Source of the DNA: Robiginitomaculum sp.
Lineage (GTDB): Bacteria > Pseudomonadota > Alphaproteobacteria > Caulobacterales > Maricaulaceae
Direction of reading: 5' to 3'
DNA length: 37,825 bases
Assembly (NCBI GenBank): GCA_002733905.1
Contig: NVXK01000012.1
Coordinates: 1-37,825, forward strand
The position numbers were made by a program, and so were the translations under genes. Under the pieces are notes generated by a model. That model had not been told where the DNA came from. It ran no database searches and saw only the letters and a program-made list of their open reading frames with translations. This document shows positions 7,860-15,999 of the stretch, one piece after another. Position 1 is the first letter of the stretch, and each line of letters begins with the position of its first letter.

Positions 7860-8753
7860 ATGAAAGCATTACAATACACTATTATTACCGCCGTCTGCTT
7901 TAGCCTTGTTGCCTGCGGAAATCCAACCTCAAAAATTGGCACGTACGAATCTGATATGATGCAATCGGCTCGCTCACCAATGATGAAGCAGACAATTTCT
8001 GCATCTCCATTAAGAGATAGCGCCCCAGAACAAAACGCGAGTACGCACTCGGAAATGCTGTTGGCATATCGTTATAATTACCAATTCGCCATCCCTCTTA
8101 AAAACCTTGAAGCGGTCGCACAAAAAGCGGTTCTGACATGTCAAAATGCTGGTGCAAGTAAATGCCGTATCGTAACATCGTCTCTCAACAAACATTCCGA
8201 AGATTTTATGAGCGCGAATATAGAACTGCGCGTAGAACCCAATTGGTTTAAATCGTATCAAGAAGGCCTTAAAGCAGACAGTATTGCCGCCAGTGGAAAA
8301 CTGACAAATTCAAGTGTTTCCGCAGAAGACTTAACAATCGCCATTTCCGACAGTGGCGCGAAACTAAAAGCCTTAAAAACCCTACGGACACGATTATTTA
8401 CGCTCTTGGAAACAAAAGGCAGCGTGTTAAAAGATATCATCGAGGTTGAGCGGGAACTGGCACGTGTTCAAGAGCAAATCGAAAGTTCGACTGCGCGTCT
8501 TCGGGTTTTACGCACACGCGTTAATATGTCTCAGGTCCATCTTAGTTATGAACCAAAATCAGCGGCCGCAAGCAGATCATCATTTACCCCAATCACCCAA
8601 GCCCTAACAGAGTTTGTCAGTACGGTCGCCTTCGGACTTGCCAATGTTATCCGCTTTATCGCTTTTGCCCTCCCATGGTTGATCCTTATTCTCCCTGCAT
8701 TTTGGGTTGTCAGAAAATGGCTGAGACGTCGTAGAGCCCGTAAACAGGCTTAG
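7860..8753 (+). CDS. DUF4349 lipoprotein with coiled coil and C-terminal membrane helix
   Basis: I start at the ATG at 7860 (297 aa) because a lipoprotein signal begins there and ends in LVAC (Cys19). The ATG at 7845 would only add five residues in front. The body matches DUF4349: a beta-alpha domain (about 60-150), a paired coiled coil (about 160-220) carrying DIIEVERELARVQEQIESST and a following strand (VNMSQVHLSYEP). Near the C-terminus is a hydrophobic segment (about 265-287) carrying FALPWLILILPAFWVVRKW and an Arg-rich tail. The lipid anchor and the terminal helix could tie it to the envelope at both ends. No biochemical function is established for the family. It ends 81 bases before dnaG and may read into it. 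Confidence 0.82.
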   Translation: MKALQYTIITAVCFSLVACGNPTSKIGTYESDMMQSARSPMMKQTISASPLRDSAPEQNASTHSEMLLAYRYNYQFAIPLKNLEAVAQKAVLTCQNAGASKCRIVTSSLNKHSEDFMSANIELRVEPNWFKSYQEGLKADSIAASGKLTNSSVSAEDLTIAISDSGAKLKALKTLRTRLFTLLETKGSVLKDIIEVERELARVQEQIESSTARLRVLRTRVNMSQVHLSYEPKSAAASRSSFTPITQALTEFVSTVAFGLANVIRFIAFALPWLILILPAFWVVRKWLRRRRARKQA

Positions 8754-8834
8754 GTTCAGCAAGCTCTTCACCTCAGTCAATATTCTATGGAAAACAGACT
8801 CGTATTCTTTCAATAAGCACTCTACATTAAGGCT

Positions 8835-10661
8835 ATGAGATTTGGAGAACATTTTCTAGACGAGCTAAAGGCCCGCGTCCGTGTATCGGACGTGGTGGGC
8901 AAGCATGTCAAATTGAAGCGCCAAGGCCGCGAATTTGCAGGTCTGTCTCCATTCACCAATGAAAAGACACCCAGTTTTTTCGTCAATGATGAAAAAGGGT
9001 TTTACCATTGCTTTTCTTCTGGAAAGCATGGGGATACGATTTCTTTTTTGATGGAGGTTGAGGGTCTGTCTTTCCCCGAAGCCGTCGAGCGTGTTGCCAA
9101 TATGGCTGGCATGGATATGCCACGCGCCGACCCAGAGGCCGAAAAACGCGCCGAATCCAACAAAAAGACCATTAGCTGGATCGAGCAAGTACAAAATTTC
9201 TACGAAAAATCACTGCGGCGCGATATTGGGCAAGAGGCACGGGCCTATTTAAAGCAACGTGGGCTTACGGGCGAAGATTGCAAACGCTTTGGCATTGGTT
9301 TTGCCCCCGACAGTTTCGACGCCCAACGCGAAGAACTCACCCAACAAGGAGCGTCACTCGACAGGCTCATCGAGGCAGGGCTTTTGGTCAAGCCTGATGA
9401 TCCGTCTAAAAAACCATGGGACAGATTTCGCAACCGTATCATGTTCCCTATTTCGGATCCGCGTGGGCGGCTTATCGCTTTTGGTGGGCGTGCCTTAAAA
9501 AAAGACGAAAAAGCAAAATACCTTAACTCGCCAGAGACTAATTTATTTCACAAGGGCAAGCTTCTCTACCGCTACCCCGAAGCGCGCAAAGCTTTGCATG
9601 CGCCCAATAATGGTGCGCGCGGTATGATTGTCGCCGAAGGGTATATGGACGTGATTGCTCTTGCAAAAGCAGGGTTTGAACACGCTGTTGCGCCGCTCGG
9701 CACCGCGCTGACTGAAGACCAATTAGAGCTTTTATGGCGTGCAGGTCCAGAACCAACATTATGTTTTGATGGAGACAAAGCTGGCCTTCGCGCCGCTTTT
9801 CGTTCTGTTGAACGCGCCCTGCCCCTTTTAAAACCTGGTCAGACATTGCGTTTCGCCCTTATGCCCGAGGATAAAGACCCAGACGATCTTATCCGCGAAG
9901 CTGGCCCGAGCGCGATGCAAGACGTATTGGATAGCGCGATCCCACTTGTCGACATGTTATGGCGTAGAGAGATTGCCGCAGAGCGCCTCGACAGCCCCGA
10001 AGCGAAAGCAGGACTGAAAGACCGTATTTTCGCCGCCCTGCGTGAGATTAAGCATGAAGGTGTTCGCGACCAATACAAAACGGCGCTCTTGGCAAAATTT
10101 GACGCTGATTTTGGCCGCCCGAAATGGACGCCCAATACCTCGAAATCAAAATGGAATCCGGTCAAACAAAAGCTGACAGCTTCGCAAATCAAAGGCGGCC
10201 AACCTGCGGCTATGCGTTCTGTACGTGAAAGACGCGTATTGGGAGCCATTTTAGAATGGCCAGAATTACTCGAACATGTGGATCAATCCTTATTTGGGCT
10301 TGAATTTCACACGGAAAACTGTGCAAAACTACAAAATTGCCTTTTAAACTACTGGCAAGACACAATATCGGTTGATAAACGCGCACTTCATGCCCATATA
10401 GAAGATAATGGCTTAGAATCCATGCTTATTTCTTTTAAACGGGATCGAAAACTGATTATTTCAGGATTAGGCGGCGTAGACGCTGATTTTAAATCTCGTA
10501 TTAAGACTTGGCTGGCAGAAGCACAGGCCCTAGAGGGTCAAACGGGTCGTCTCGGTGCCCGAAACGAGACACGCGGACGAATGGCTGACACTATTCGTTC
10601 AGAGAATACAGACGCTTTACAGCGTATTATGCGGTCTTCATTCGAAGAACGCAAAGGATAG
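8835..10661 (+). CDS. dnaG: DNA primase
   Basis: DnaG makes RNA primers at the replication fork and works with the DnaB helicase. The 608-aa protein has an N-terminal CHC2-type domain (1-100), the RNA polymerase domain with TOPRIM motifs EGYMDVIAL and CFDGDKAGL, and a C-terminal region (about 450-608) that should bind DnaB. The N-terminal zinc ligands are largely replaced. LSPFTNEKTPSF has Ser and Thr where E. coli has Cys and His, and FYHCFSSGKHG keeps one of two Cys. From memory this is usual in alphaproteobacterial primases, so it does not mean the gene is broken. Placement just before rpoD is the classic macromolecular synthesis arrangement. Confidence 0.97.
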   Translation: MRFGEHFLDELKARVRVSDVVGKHVKLKRQGREFAGLSPFTNEKTPSFFVNDEKGFYHCFSSGKHGDTISFLMEVEGLSFPEAVERVANMAGMDMPRADPEAEKRAESNKKTISWIEQVQNFYEKSLRRDIGQEARAYLKQRGLTGEDCKRFGIGFAPDSFDAQREELTQQGASLDRLIEAGLLVKPDDPSKKPWDRFRNRIMFPISDPRGRLIAFGGRALKKDEKAKYLNSPETNLFHKGKLLYRYPEARKALHAPNNGARGMIVAEGYMDVIALAKAGFEHAVAPLGTALTEDQLELLWRAGPEPTLCFDGDKAGLRAAFRSVERALPLLKPGQTLRFALMPEDKDPDDLIREAGPSAMQDVLDSAIPLVDMLWRREIAAERLDSPEAKAGLKDRIFAALREIKHEGVRDQYKTALLAKFDADFGRPKWTPNTSKSKWNPVKQKLTASQIKGGQPAAMRSVRERRVLGAILEWPELLEHVDQSLFGLEFHTENCAKLQNCLLNYWQDTISVDKRALHAHIEDNGLESMLISFKRDRKLIISGLGGVDADFKSRIKTWLAEAQALEGQTGRLGARNETRGRMADTIRSENTDALQRIMRSSFEERKG

Positions 10662-10663
10662 AG

Positions 10664-10677
10664 ACGGGTTCGCCCGT
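10664..10677 (+). other. Short UUCG-capped hairpin between dnaG and rpoD
   Basis: ACGGG-TTCG-CCCGT forms a five-pair stem with a TTCG loop, beginning three bases after the dnaG stop codon. No T run follows, so it is not a standard terminator. It could be a processing or stabilising site in the dnaG-rpoD transcript. Confidence 0.45.
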
Positions 10678-10786
10678 TGTGAGAGAAAAGTTTCAACCTA
10701 TTTCCTCTGTGGACTAGGTAAAGGAACCTATTGGCGTTGAATAGAGTGAGATTGCAAAATCTGCCTCTAATTGGAGAATATATCTT

Positions 10787-12862
10787 ATGGCAAAAGCCGC
10801 CACTAAAAAAACACCTGCAAAAAAAGCATCCGCTAAAAAAACTGTGAAAAAGGCTGTAGAAGAGAATGCCCTCACCAACGAAGTTGCCGCGAACATCTCG
10901 CCAACATCACCATTGTTGGATATGGAACACAATGATGTAAAGCGCATGATTGCCGTCGCCAAAAAATCTGGCCTGCTTGCGACGTCAGAGCTAAACAAGC
11001 ATATCAAAGTTGAAGACGTTACCCCTGATCAAATCGAGGTCACACTTGCACAGCTTTCCGAGCTCGGCATTTCTGTTGTAGACGACAAAGACCAAGGCGA
11101 TACATCACGCAATACACTTACCAAAGCCGATACCCGCGTTGTTAAAGGCGGCAATTCCAAAGACGAGCTAGACCGTACTGATGACCCTGTACGTATGTAT
11201 CTACGCGAAATGGGTACGGTTGAATTGCTTTCTCGCGAAGGCGAGATTGCGATTGCAAAACGTATTGAAGCAGGTCGCGACACAATGATTAAGGGCCTGT
11301 GCGAGTCTGCGCTAACCTTTGAAGCGATTATGGTCTGGCGTGAAGAGCTTGAAGAAGGCCGTATTCTTCTGCGTGACATTATTGATCTGGATAGCACCTA
11401 TAACCTCTCCATTGGTAATGTGCAGGTCGATAATTCTGGCGCGGCTGTGCGTCGTGAAAAAATTGAACGCGGCGAGATCGAAGCAGAAGAAGAAGATCTT
11501 AAGCCGGCAGAGCCCACCAAAGACGACATGCCGAAACATGCCGAAGGTGAAAAAACCCTCGAAGATGACGAAGAAGAAGAAGAAGACGAAAAAGTAAATC
11601 TGTCTATGGCCGCTATGGAAGCAGAGCTTCGTGACAGTGTGTTCGAAACGCTCAACGCGATTTCACGCGACTTTTCACGCTTCCAAAAACTGCAACAAAT
11701 GCTTATTCGTGCGCGTTTGAAGGGCAAAGTCCTTCAAAAACCACAACAAGACGAATACGCCGAAATCCAAGACAAAATCATTGCCGAGCTAAAATCATTG
11801 CATCTTAACAATGCACGTATTGAAGCTTTGGTTGGGCAACTTTACGCGATTAACAAGCGCCTTATCGGGCTTGAAGGCAAATTAATGCGCCTTGCAGACG
11901 GTAATGGTGTGCCACGTCAAGATTTCCTCGCTACATATTTAGGTAGCGAGTTAAACCCGAACTGGGTCGAGAGCCTTGCGGGTAAATCCGAAGCTTGGGA
12001 CCGTTTTATTGGCCGCGAGAAAATTTCTATCGAGAAAATTCGTTCTGAAATCGCGATCCAAGCCCAAGAAACAGGCGTGCCTGTTGATGAGTTCCGCCGC
12101 ATTGTACAAACTGTGCAAAAAGGTGAGCGTGAAGCGCGTCAGGCCAAGAAAGAAATGGTCGAAGCCAATCTGCGTCTCGTGATTTCAATTGCCAAAAAAT
12201 ATACAAACCGTGGTCTGCAATTCCTTGACCTTATCCAAGAGGGTAATATCGGCCTGATGAAAGCGGTTGATAAATTTGAATATCGTCGCGGTTATAAATT
12301 CTCGACCTATGCCACATGGTGGATCAGACAGGCGATTACCCGCTCTATTGCTGACCAAGCCCGTACAATTCGTATTCCAGTGCATATGATCGAAACGATC
12401 AATAAAATCGTGCGAACTTCGCGTCAGATTTTACATGAAATTGGCCGTGAACCAACGCCAGAGGAATTGTCATCCAAACTTGCTATGCCGCTTGAAAAAG
12501 TGCGTAAAGTAATGAAAATTGCCAAAGAACCTATCTCTCTTGAAACACCGATTGGTGACGAAGAAGATAGCCAACTTGGCGACTTTATCGAAGACAAGAA
12601 TGCGATCTTACCGATTGACGCGGCGATCCAGTCAAACCTTCGCGAGACAACGACCCGCGTACTCGCCTCCCTCACCCCGCGTGAGGAACGTGTACTGCGT
12701 ATGCGTTTTGGTATCGGCATGAACACCGACCATACTCTCGAAGAGGTTGGCCAACAATTCTCAGTGACAAGAGAGCGCATCCGCCAAATCGAAGCCAAAG
12801 CCCTCCGCAAGCTCAAACATCCAAGCCGAAGCCGCAAACTCCGCAGTTTCTTGGATCAATAA
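10787..12862 (+). CDS. rpoD: RNA polymerase primary sigma factor (sigma-70)
   Basis: This 691-aa protein directs RNA polymerase to housekeeping promoters. Region 1.1 is at about 45-95, region 1.2 is [20 protein letters not shown], and the long non-conserved region follows, with an acidic run ([10 protein letters not shown]) near 260. Region 2 has [19 protein letters not shown] and [15 protein letters not shown], region 3 has [13 protein letters not shown], and region 4 has [14 protein letters not shown] and [24 protein letters not shown] lies before the ATG. Unusual is the extra N-terminus: about 30 residues of Lys/Ala/Pro/Thr repeats ([17 protein letters not shown]) resembling a histone H1 tail. 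A clear terminator follows the stop codon. Confidence 0.98.
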   Translation: MAKAATKKTPAKKASAKKTVKKAVEENALTNEVAANISPTSPLLDMEHNDVKRMIAVAKKSGLLATSELNKHIKVEDVTPDQIEVTLAQLSELGISVVDDKDQGDTSRNTLTKADTRVVKGGNSKDELDRTDDPVRMYLREMGTVELLSREGEIAIAKRIEAGRDTMIKGLCESALTFEAIMVWREELEEGRILLRDIIDLDSTYNLSIGNVQVDNSGAAVRREKIERGEIEAEEEDLKPAEPTKDDMPKHAEGEKTLEDDEEEEEDEKVNLSMAAMEAELRDSVFETLNAISRDFSRFQKLQQMLIRARLKGKVLQKPQQDEYAEIQDKIIAELKSLHLNNARIEALVGQLYAINKRLIGLEGKLMRLADGNGVPRQDFLATYLGSELNPNWVESLAGKSEAWDRFIGREKISIEKIRSEIAIQAQETGVPVDEFRRIVQTVQKGEREARQAKKEMVEANLRLVISIAKKYTNRGLQFLDLIQEGNIGLMKAVDKFEYRRGYKFSTYATWWIRQAITRSIADQARTIRIPVHMIETINKIVRTSRQILHEIGREPTPEELSSKLAMPLEKVRKVMKIAKEPISLETPIGDEEDSQLGDFIEDKNAILPIDAAIQSNLRETTTRVLASLTPREERVLRMRFGIGMNTDHTLEEVGQQFSVTRERIRQIEAKALRKLKHPSRSRKLRSFLDQ

Positions 12863-12870
12863 GAATAAGA

Positions 12871-12896
12871 AAAGCGTCCTTTATGGGCGCTTTTTA
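12871..12896 (+). terminator. Rho-independent terminator of rpoD
   Basis: AGCGTCC pairs with GGGCGCT (one G-U pair) around loop TTTAT and is followed by a T run. It starts nine bases after the rpoD stop codon. Confidence 0.88.
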
Positions 12897-12948
12897 TTTA
12901 TGTAAATACCTGATAACACAACCTATGCATTTATCAGGAGAAAGCGCA

Positions 12949-13518
12949 TTGGATAACTTTACACAAACTGAAATCATATTCGGCATTGCCTTTTTAGTAT
13001 TTCTTTATTTACTTTGGCAAAAGAAACAGCCTGATAAAAATGGGCGCTTACCAGATTCAGCTATAACGGCCGATAGAGTTGAAAAGTTGATAATTAACGA
13101 ATTTTCAGCAAAAATAACTGCGAAGACTAGTTCGCCAAACGAGAAAACCATACAAGAACAACTATATAACTTTCTTGAATCAAAAATCTTGCATGTTCAA
13201 GAGCATAAACCTATTGGTGGAGTCACTAACAAAAAAATTGATTTCGACATTGGTTGTGGAGCCGTCGGTATAGAAATAAAAATTGGAAAATCAGCGTTTA
13301 AAAATACCGAAAGAAATCGGCTAGTGGGGCAGATTACAGATTACAACAAAGCAAATTATTCAAATGACAATTTACTCTTATTGATATTTTGTGATGTGGC
13401 CAGCTTTAAACAAAGAGTGTTTCATAAAGACTTGTTAGACACTTTAGCAAACCACTCCGTGAGGGTTCATTTCTTGCCGATCATATCCCCATATGAAAAT
13501 AGCAATCTGGAAATTTGA
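12949..13518 (+). CDS. Membrane-anchored PD-(D/E)XK nuclease-like protein
   Basis: I chose the TTG at 12949 (189 aa) because AGGAG (12936-12940) is eight bases before it. The first in-frame ATG (12883) lies inside the rpoD terminator. Residues 8-23 form a single transmembrane helix (EIIFGIAFLVFLYLLW), followed by a charged linker. Residues about 68-150 show the RecB-like PD-(D/E)XK pattern: a helix with E70, KKIDFDIG (D98/D100), IEIK (E109 and K111) and a QITDY motif (Q128, Y132). After that comes the strand LLLLIFCDV. These are the metal-binding and catalytic residues of the superfamily, so nuclease activity is plausible, but I know no characterised homologue. The gene is AT-rich and sits beside a toxin-antitoxin pair, which suggests mobile defence cargo. 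Its stop codon overlaps the antitoxin promoter. Confidence 0.7.
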   Translation: MDNFTQTEIIFGIAFLVFLYLLWQKKQPDKNGRLPDSAITADRVEKLIINEFSAKITAKTSSPNEKTIQEQLYNFLESKILHVQEHKPIGGVTNKKIDFDIGCGAVGIEIKIGKSAFKNTERNRLVGQITDYNKANYSNDNLLLLIFCDVASFKQRVFHKDLLDTLANHSVRVHFLPIISPYENSNLEI

Positions 13519-13543
13519 CATTACGTACGTAATCACGTACATT
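13515..13543 (+). promoter_or_regulatory. Toxin-antitoxin promoter with overlapping palindromic operator
   Basis: TTGACA (13515-13520) is a perfect -35 box. After 17 bp comes TACATT (13538-13543) as the -10 box. Between them lies the perfect palindrome TTACGTACGTAA (13521-13532), followed by a second ACGTAC half (13535-13540). YefM-family antitoxins bind such GTAC-centred palindromes to repress their own operon. Transcription would start at or within a base or two of the antitoxin ATG. Confidence 0.65.
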
Positions 13544-13550
13544 TACTTCC

Positions 13551-13817
13551 ATGAAAACTACATCTACAACGGATTTCCGTAAGAACTTAGCTAAAATAAT
13601 GGATCAGGTGAATGAGGATCATGAGCCGATTATTGTGACGCGCAGTAATGGGAAGCCTGCTGTGCTGATTTCACTTGAGGATTATTCAGCGATGGATGAG
13701 ACGACCTATCTCCTCTCTAGCCCTGCTAACCGTAAGGCACTCTTGGATTCGATTTCACAAATCGACAAGGGCGAAACCATTGACGCAGAATTGCTTGATG
13801 AATTGCCAAATGGATGA
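13551..13817 (+). CDS. yefM: Type II antitoxin, YefM/Phd family
   Basis: The 88-aa protein starts with the Phd/YefM DNA-binding fold (STTDFRKNLAKIMDQV, then EPIIVTRSNGKPAVLISLED) and ends in the flexible, acidic toxin-neutralising tail (LLSSPANRKALLDSISQIDK and on). It is expected to wrap around the YoeB toxin and, as a complex, repress its own promoter. No Shine-Dalgarno sequence precedes the ATG and the predicted transcription start coincides with it, so the message may be leaderless. It overlaps the toxin gene by four bases (ATGA), consistent with translational coupling. Length and motifs are typical and the gene looks intact. Confidence 0.93.
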   Translation: MKTTSTTDFRKNLAKIMDQVNEDHEPIIVTRSNGKPAVLISLEDYSAMDETTYLLSSPANRKALLDSISQIDKGETIDAELLDELPNG

Positions 13818-14068
13818 AGGTCACATTTCCCCAAATTGCATGGGACCAATATGTGTATTGGCAATCGCATGACAAGACCATGTTACCCAAGCTTAATGCC
13901 CTTATCAAAGAATGCATGCGACATCCTTTTGAAGGACGCGGAAAACCAGAACCCTTAAAAGGTGATTTATCGGGATATTGGTCACGCCGTATAGACCGCG
14001 AACACCGCCTTGTTTACAAAGCCACGAATGACGCGCTGATTATCGTTCAGTGCCGTTATCATTATTAG
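13814..14068 (+). CDS. yoeB: Type II toxin, YoeB ribosome-dependent mRNA endonuclease
   Basis: YoeB cuts mRNA in the ribosomal A site and stops translation until neutralised by YefM. The protein is 84 aa, exactly the length of E. coli YoeB. The catalytic set is conserved at the same positions: Glu46 (KPEPLKG), Arg65 (DREHRLVY) and His83-Tyr84 (CRYHY). LSGYWSRRI is the characteristic core. All of this points to an active toxin. The start overlaps the antitoxin stop. The pair probably serves as an addiction or stress module and sits in a small accessory stretch after rpoD. Confidence 0.95.
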   Translation: MKVTFPQIAWDQYVYWQSHDKTMLPKLNALIKECMRHPFEGRGKPEPLKGDLSGYWSRRIDREHRLVYKATNDALIIVQCRYHY

Positions 14069-14070
14069 CC

Positions 14071-14490
14071 ATGCAAACCATTTTCCAAATCCATACCACT
14101 GGCTCTGGCCTTTATGAGTTTACGGCGGATGTTGTGGCGTTTGTGGGGGAGCAGAATATGGAGGGCGGGCTGTTGACTTTGTTTGTGCAGCATACGTCGT
14201 GTTCCCTATTGATATCCGAGAATGCCGATCCTGATGTGAAGGCGGATATGGATGAGTTCTTTGCGCGGCTTGTGCCCGATGGGCATCACAAAGATATGGC
14301 GTGGCTGCGTCATACATGTGAGGAGCCGGATGATATGCCAGCACATATCAAGGCCGCATTGACGCCTGTGTCACTGTCTATCCCCATTGTAAATGGCTGT
14401 CTCGGGCTTGGCACATGGCAGGGTATTTACCTGTTTGAGCACCGTATCGTCGCACACGATAGACGCATTATCGGACATATTAGTCGTTAA
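14071..14490 (+). CDS. YjbQ / UPF0047 family protein
   Basis: I use the ATG at 14071 (139 aa), two bases after the yoeB stop; a start at 14050 would run into the toxin gene and adds unconserved residues. The family pattern is complete: LLTLFVQHTSCSLLISENAD, ADMDEFFARLVPDG, HIKAALTPVSLSIPIVNG, LGLGTWQGIYLFEHR. Members are small cytosolic trimers with a conserved His/Cys/Glu pocket. The E. coli homologue has been linked to a minor thiamine-phosphate synthase activity, but the physiological role is unclear. It may be transcribed with yefM-yoeB only because of position. No Shine-Dalgarno sequence is obvious, so translational coupling to yoeB is possible. Confidence 0.9.
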   Translation: MQTIFQIHTTGSGLYEFTADVVAFVGEQNMEGGLLTLFVQHTSCSLLISENADPDVKADMDEFFARLVPDGHHKDMAWLRHTCEEPDDMPAHIKAALTPVSLSIPIVNGCLGLGTWQGIYLFEHRIVAHDRRIIGHISR

Positions 14491-14559
14491 ATTAACGTCA
14501 TAAAAGCCCAATACCACCGCAGAAAAACGCGAGTCAGCACGCTCAATTTTGCTAGTCAG

Positions 14560-14588
14560 TTGATTTTTCGACAAAAAAGTGCTATAGA
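14560..14588 (+). promoter_or_regulatory. Candidate sigma-70 promoter for the DUF3011 gene
   Basis: TTGATT (14560-14565) and TATAGA (14583-14588) are separated by 17 bp. The predicted transcript would begin near 14595 and carry a leader of about 90 bases before the ATG at 14685. Confidence 0.45.
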
Positions 14589-14684
14589 TAGGGCATACCT
14601 AGTGCGAACGTGCACGCACCCACATCGGTATTCAATAGTTCACTCAATTATAGCGCTCCGCTATGAAAACTTTTGGAGTCCTCG

Positions 14685-15332
14685 ATGAAACACAAATATA
14701 TCGCAATCAAACTCGCCCTTTTAAGCTGTGCAATGGTTATGGTTTTTATGCATGCGCCTGCCGCCGCGCAAAGCTATCAAATCCTGAACTGTAGTTCTAA
14801 GGATTTTCAAAAATCCTACTGCTCTGTACGCAAAGAGATAAATTCGGTTCGCCTACACAAATACATCTCCAAAGCAGATTGTAATTACGGCCAGAGTTGG
14901 GGATATGAGGCGCAAAAAATATGGGTGACGGATGGGTGTCGCGCGAAATTTCATGTGAAATTTGGGAGCTTTAATCAAGAACTTATTGATGAGGAAGAAG
15001 ACGCGATTCTCGGCCTAACGCTTCTTCTTTCCGCCCTTGGCAATGACCCCACAATTATAACACCTCATGATAAAGCGATGCGTAAAGCCGCCGTGCGAAC
15101 ATGTGTGAATTACGCCCAAAGCCTTGCGAAAACGGATGGGGCAGAATCCATTCGTATTGTTGAACCAAAATACGCGCATTTTGCGCGCTATGATGAGCGC
15201 TCTCATTTGCAAGCCAAAATAAAAGCACGGCACGTTTCGTCCGAGCGTACCATTCATTTTAGGTGTGATGTTGAGAACAGAAATATCATCTATTTCCATA
15301 GCTGGGCAGAAGAAGAAAGGGGAGTGGATTGA
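14685..15332 (+). CDS. Secreted DUF3011-like protein
   Basis: I start at the ATG at 14685 (215 aa); GGAG lies six bases upstream. A signal peptide ends near APAAAQS. The following 75 residues match DUF3011: LNCSSKDFQKSYC, then VRLHKYISKADCNYGQSWGY, then IWVTDGCRAKFHV, with four conserved Cys that probably form disulfides in the periplasm. The rest (about 105-215) has two more Cys (VRTCVNYAQSL, FRCDVENRN) and contains IRIVEPKYAHFARY; its pattern suggests a second beta-rich domain I cannot name. Function is unknown. The last codons and stop lie inside a strong hairpin that serves the opposing yqeY gene as a terminator. Confidence 0.8.
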   Translation: MKHKYIAIKLALLSCAMVMVFMHAPAAAQSYQILNCSSKDFQKSYCSVRKEINSVRLHKYISKADCNYGQSWGYEAQKIWVTDGCRAKFHVKFGSFNQELIDEEEDAILGLTLLLSALGNDPTIITPHDKAMRKAAVRTCVNYAQSLAKTDGAESIRIVEPKYAHFARYDERSHLQAKIKARHVSSERTIHFRCDVENRNIIYFHSWAEEERGVD

Positions 15333-15343
15333 CCCACTCCCCT
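15308..15343 (-). terminator. Terminator of the yqeY gene, embedded in the end of the DUF3011 gene
   Basis: AGGGGAGTGG (15318-15327) and CCACTCCCCT (15334-15343) form a perfect ten-pair stem with a six-base loop. On the minus strand TTTCTTCTTCT follows, giving a T-rich tail; on the plus strand there is none. The hairpin covers the DUF3011 stop codon. Confidence 0.7.
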
Positions 15344-15373
15344 CGCTACGAATATATGTGATTGTGTTAGCGA

Positions 15374-15835
15374 CTAGCCCGCAAGAATTGCTTTCACAGC
15401 CGCGCCCGCTTTGCCCATGTCCATACGGCCAGAGAACTCGCCTTTTAATTTGCCCATAACTTTGCCCATGTCTTTTAGGCATGTGGCGTCAAGCACATCA
15501 ACAGCAGATTTCACCGCCGCAATTAACTCGTCATCGCTTAACGGGGTTGGCATGTAGACTTTAATAATATCAATTTCGGAACGTTCACGCTCGGCAAGTT
15601 CTGGGCGGCCATTGTCTTCGTAAATTTTCGCGCTTTCTTGGCGTTGTTTTACCATTTTTGCCAGAAGGGACAAAATTTCAGCACTATCTATACCATTTGG
15701 ACGGTCTTCGGCACGGGCTGCGATGTCGCGGTCTTTGATGGCAGCGTTGACGAGCCTTAATGTGGATACGGTCAGTTTTTCTTTTGCCTTCATGGCGGTT
15801 TTCATCCCGTCCACTATCTCTGTTCTCAAGGTCAT
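15374..15835 (-). CDS. GatB/YqeY domain protein
   Basis: The 153-aa protein matches the YqeY family from end to end: an N-terminal helical part (TLRLVNAAIKDRDI, then LLAKMVKQRQESAKIYEDNG) and a C-terminal domain with ERERSEIDIIKVYMPTPLSD and MGKVMGKLKGEFSGRMDMGK. The fold is shared with the tail domain of the GatB subunit of tRNA amidotransferase and is thought to bind tRNA; no enzyme activity is established. It is cytosolic. AAGGAAG lies three bases before the ATG. It is divergent from carA, a common neighbour in alphaproteobacteria, and both promoters must lie in the 164-bp spacer. Confidence 0.93.
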   Translation of the reverse strand: MTLRTEIVDGMKTAMKAKEKLTVSTLRLVNAAIKDRDIAARAEDRPNGIDSAEILSLLAKMVKQRQESAKIYEDNGRPELAERERSEIDIIKVYMPTPLSDDELIAAVKSAVDVLDATCLKDMGKVMGKLKGEFSGRMDMGKAGAAVKAILAG

Positions 15836-15999
15836 ATTCTTCCTTATCGGTTATTTTGATGGCCAATTTGAATTTCCAGTGTCTTAGCATACAAAATACA
15901 CCGCAAACAGCCCTAAATCTCCTTGACCTTCCCCGTCCCTATGCCTAGTTTCCGGGCGTTTGAATGTCATATAGTTTTATGCGCAGAAAGCGGGTATTT

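Noticed and set aside
12883-12948. ATG start for the nuclease-like gene at 12883 or 12925
   Set aside because: The first lies in the loop of the rpoD terminator and the second has no Shine-Dalgarno; the TTG at 12949 has AGGAG at good distance.
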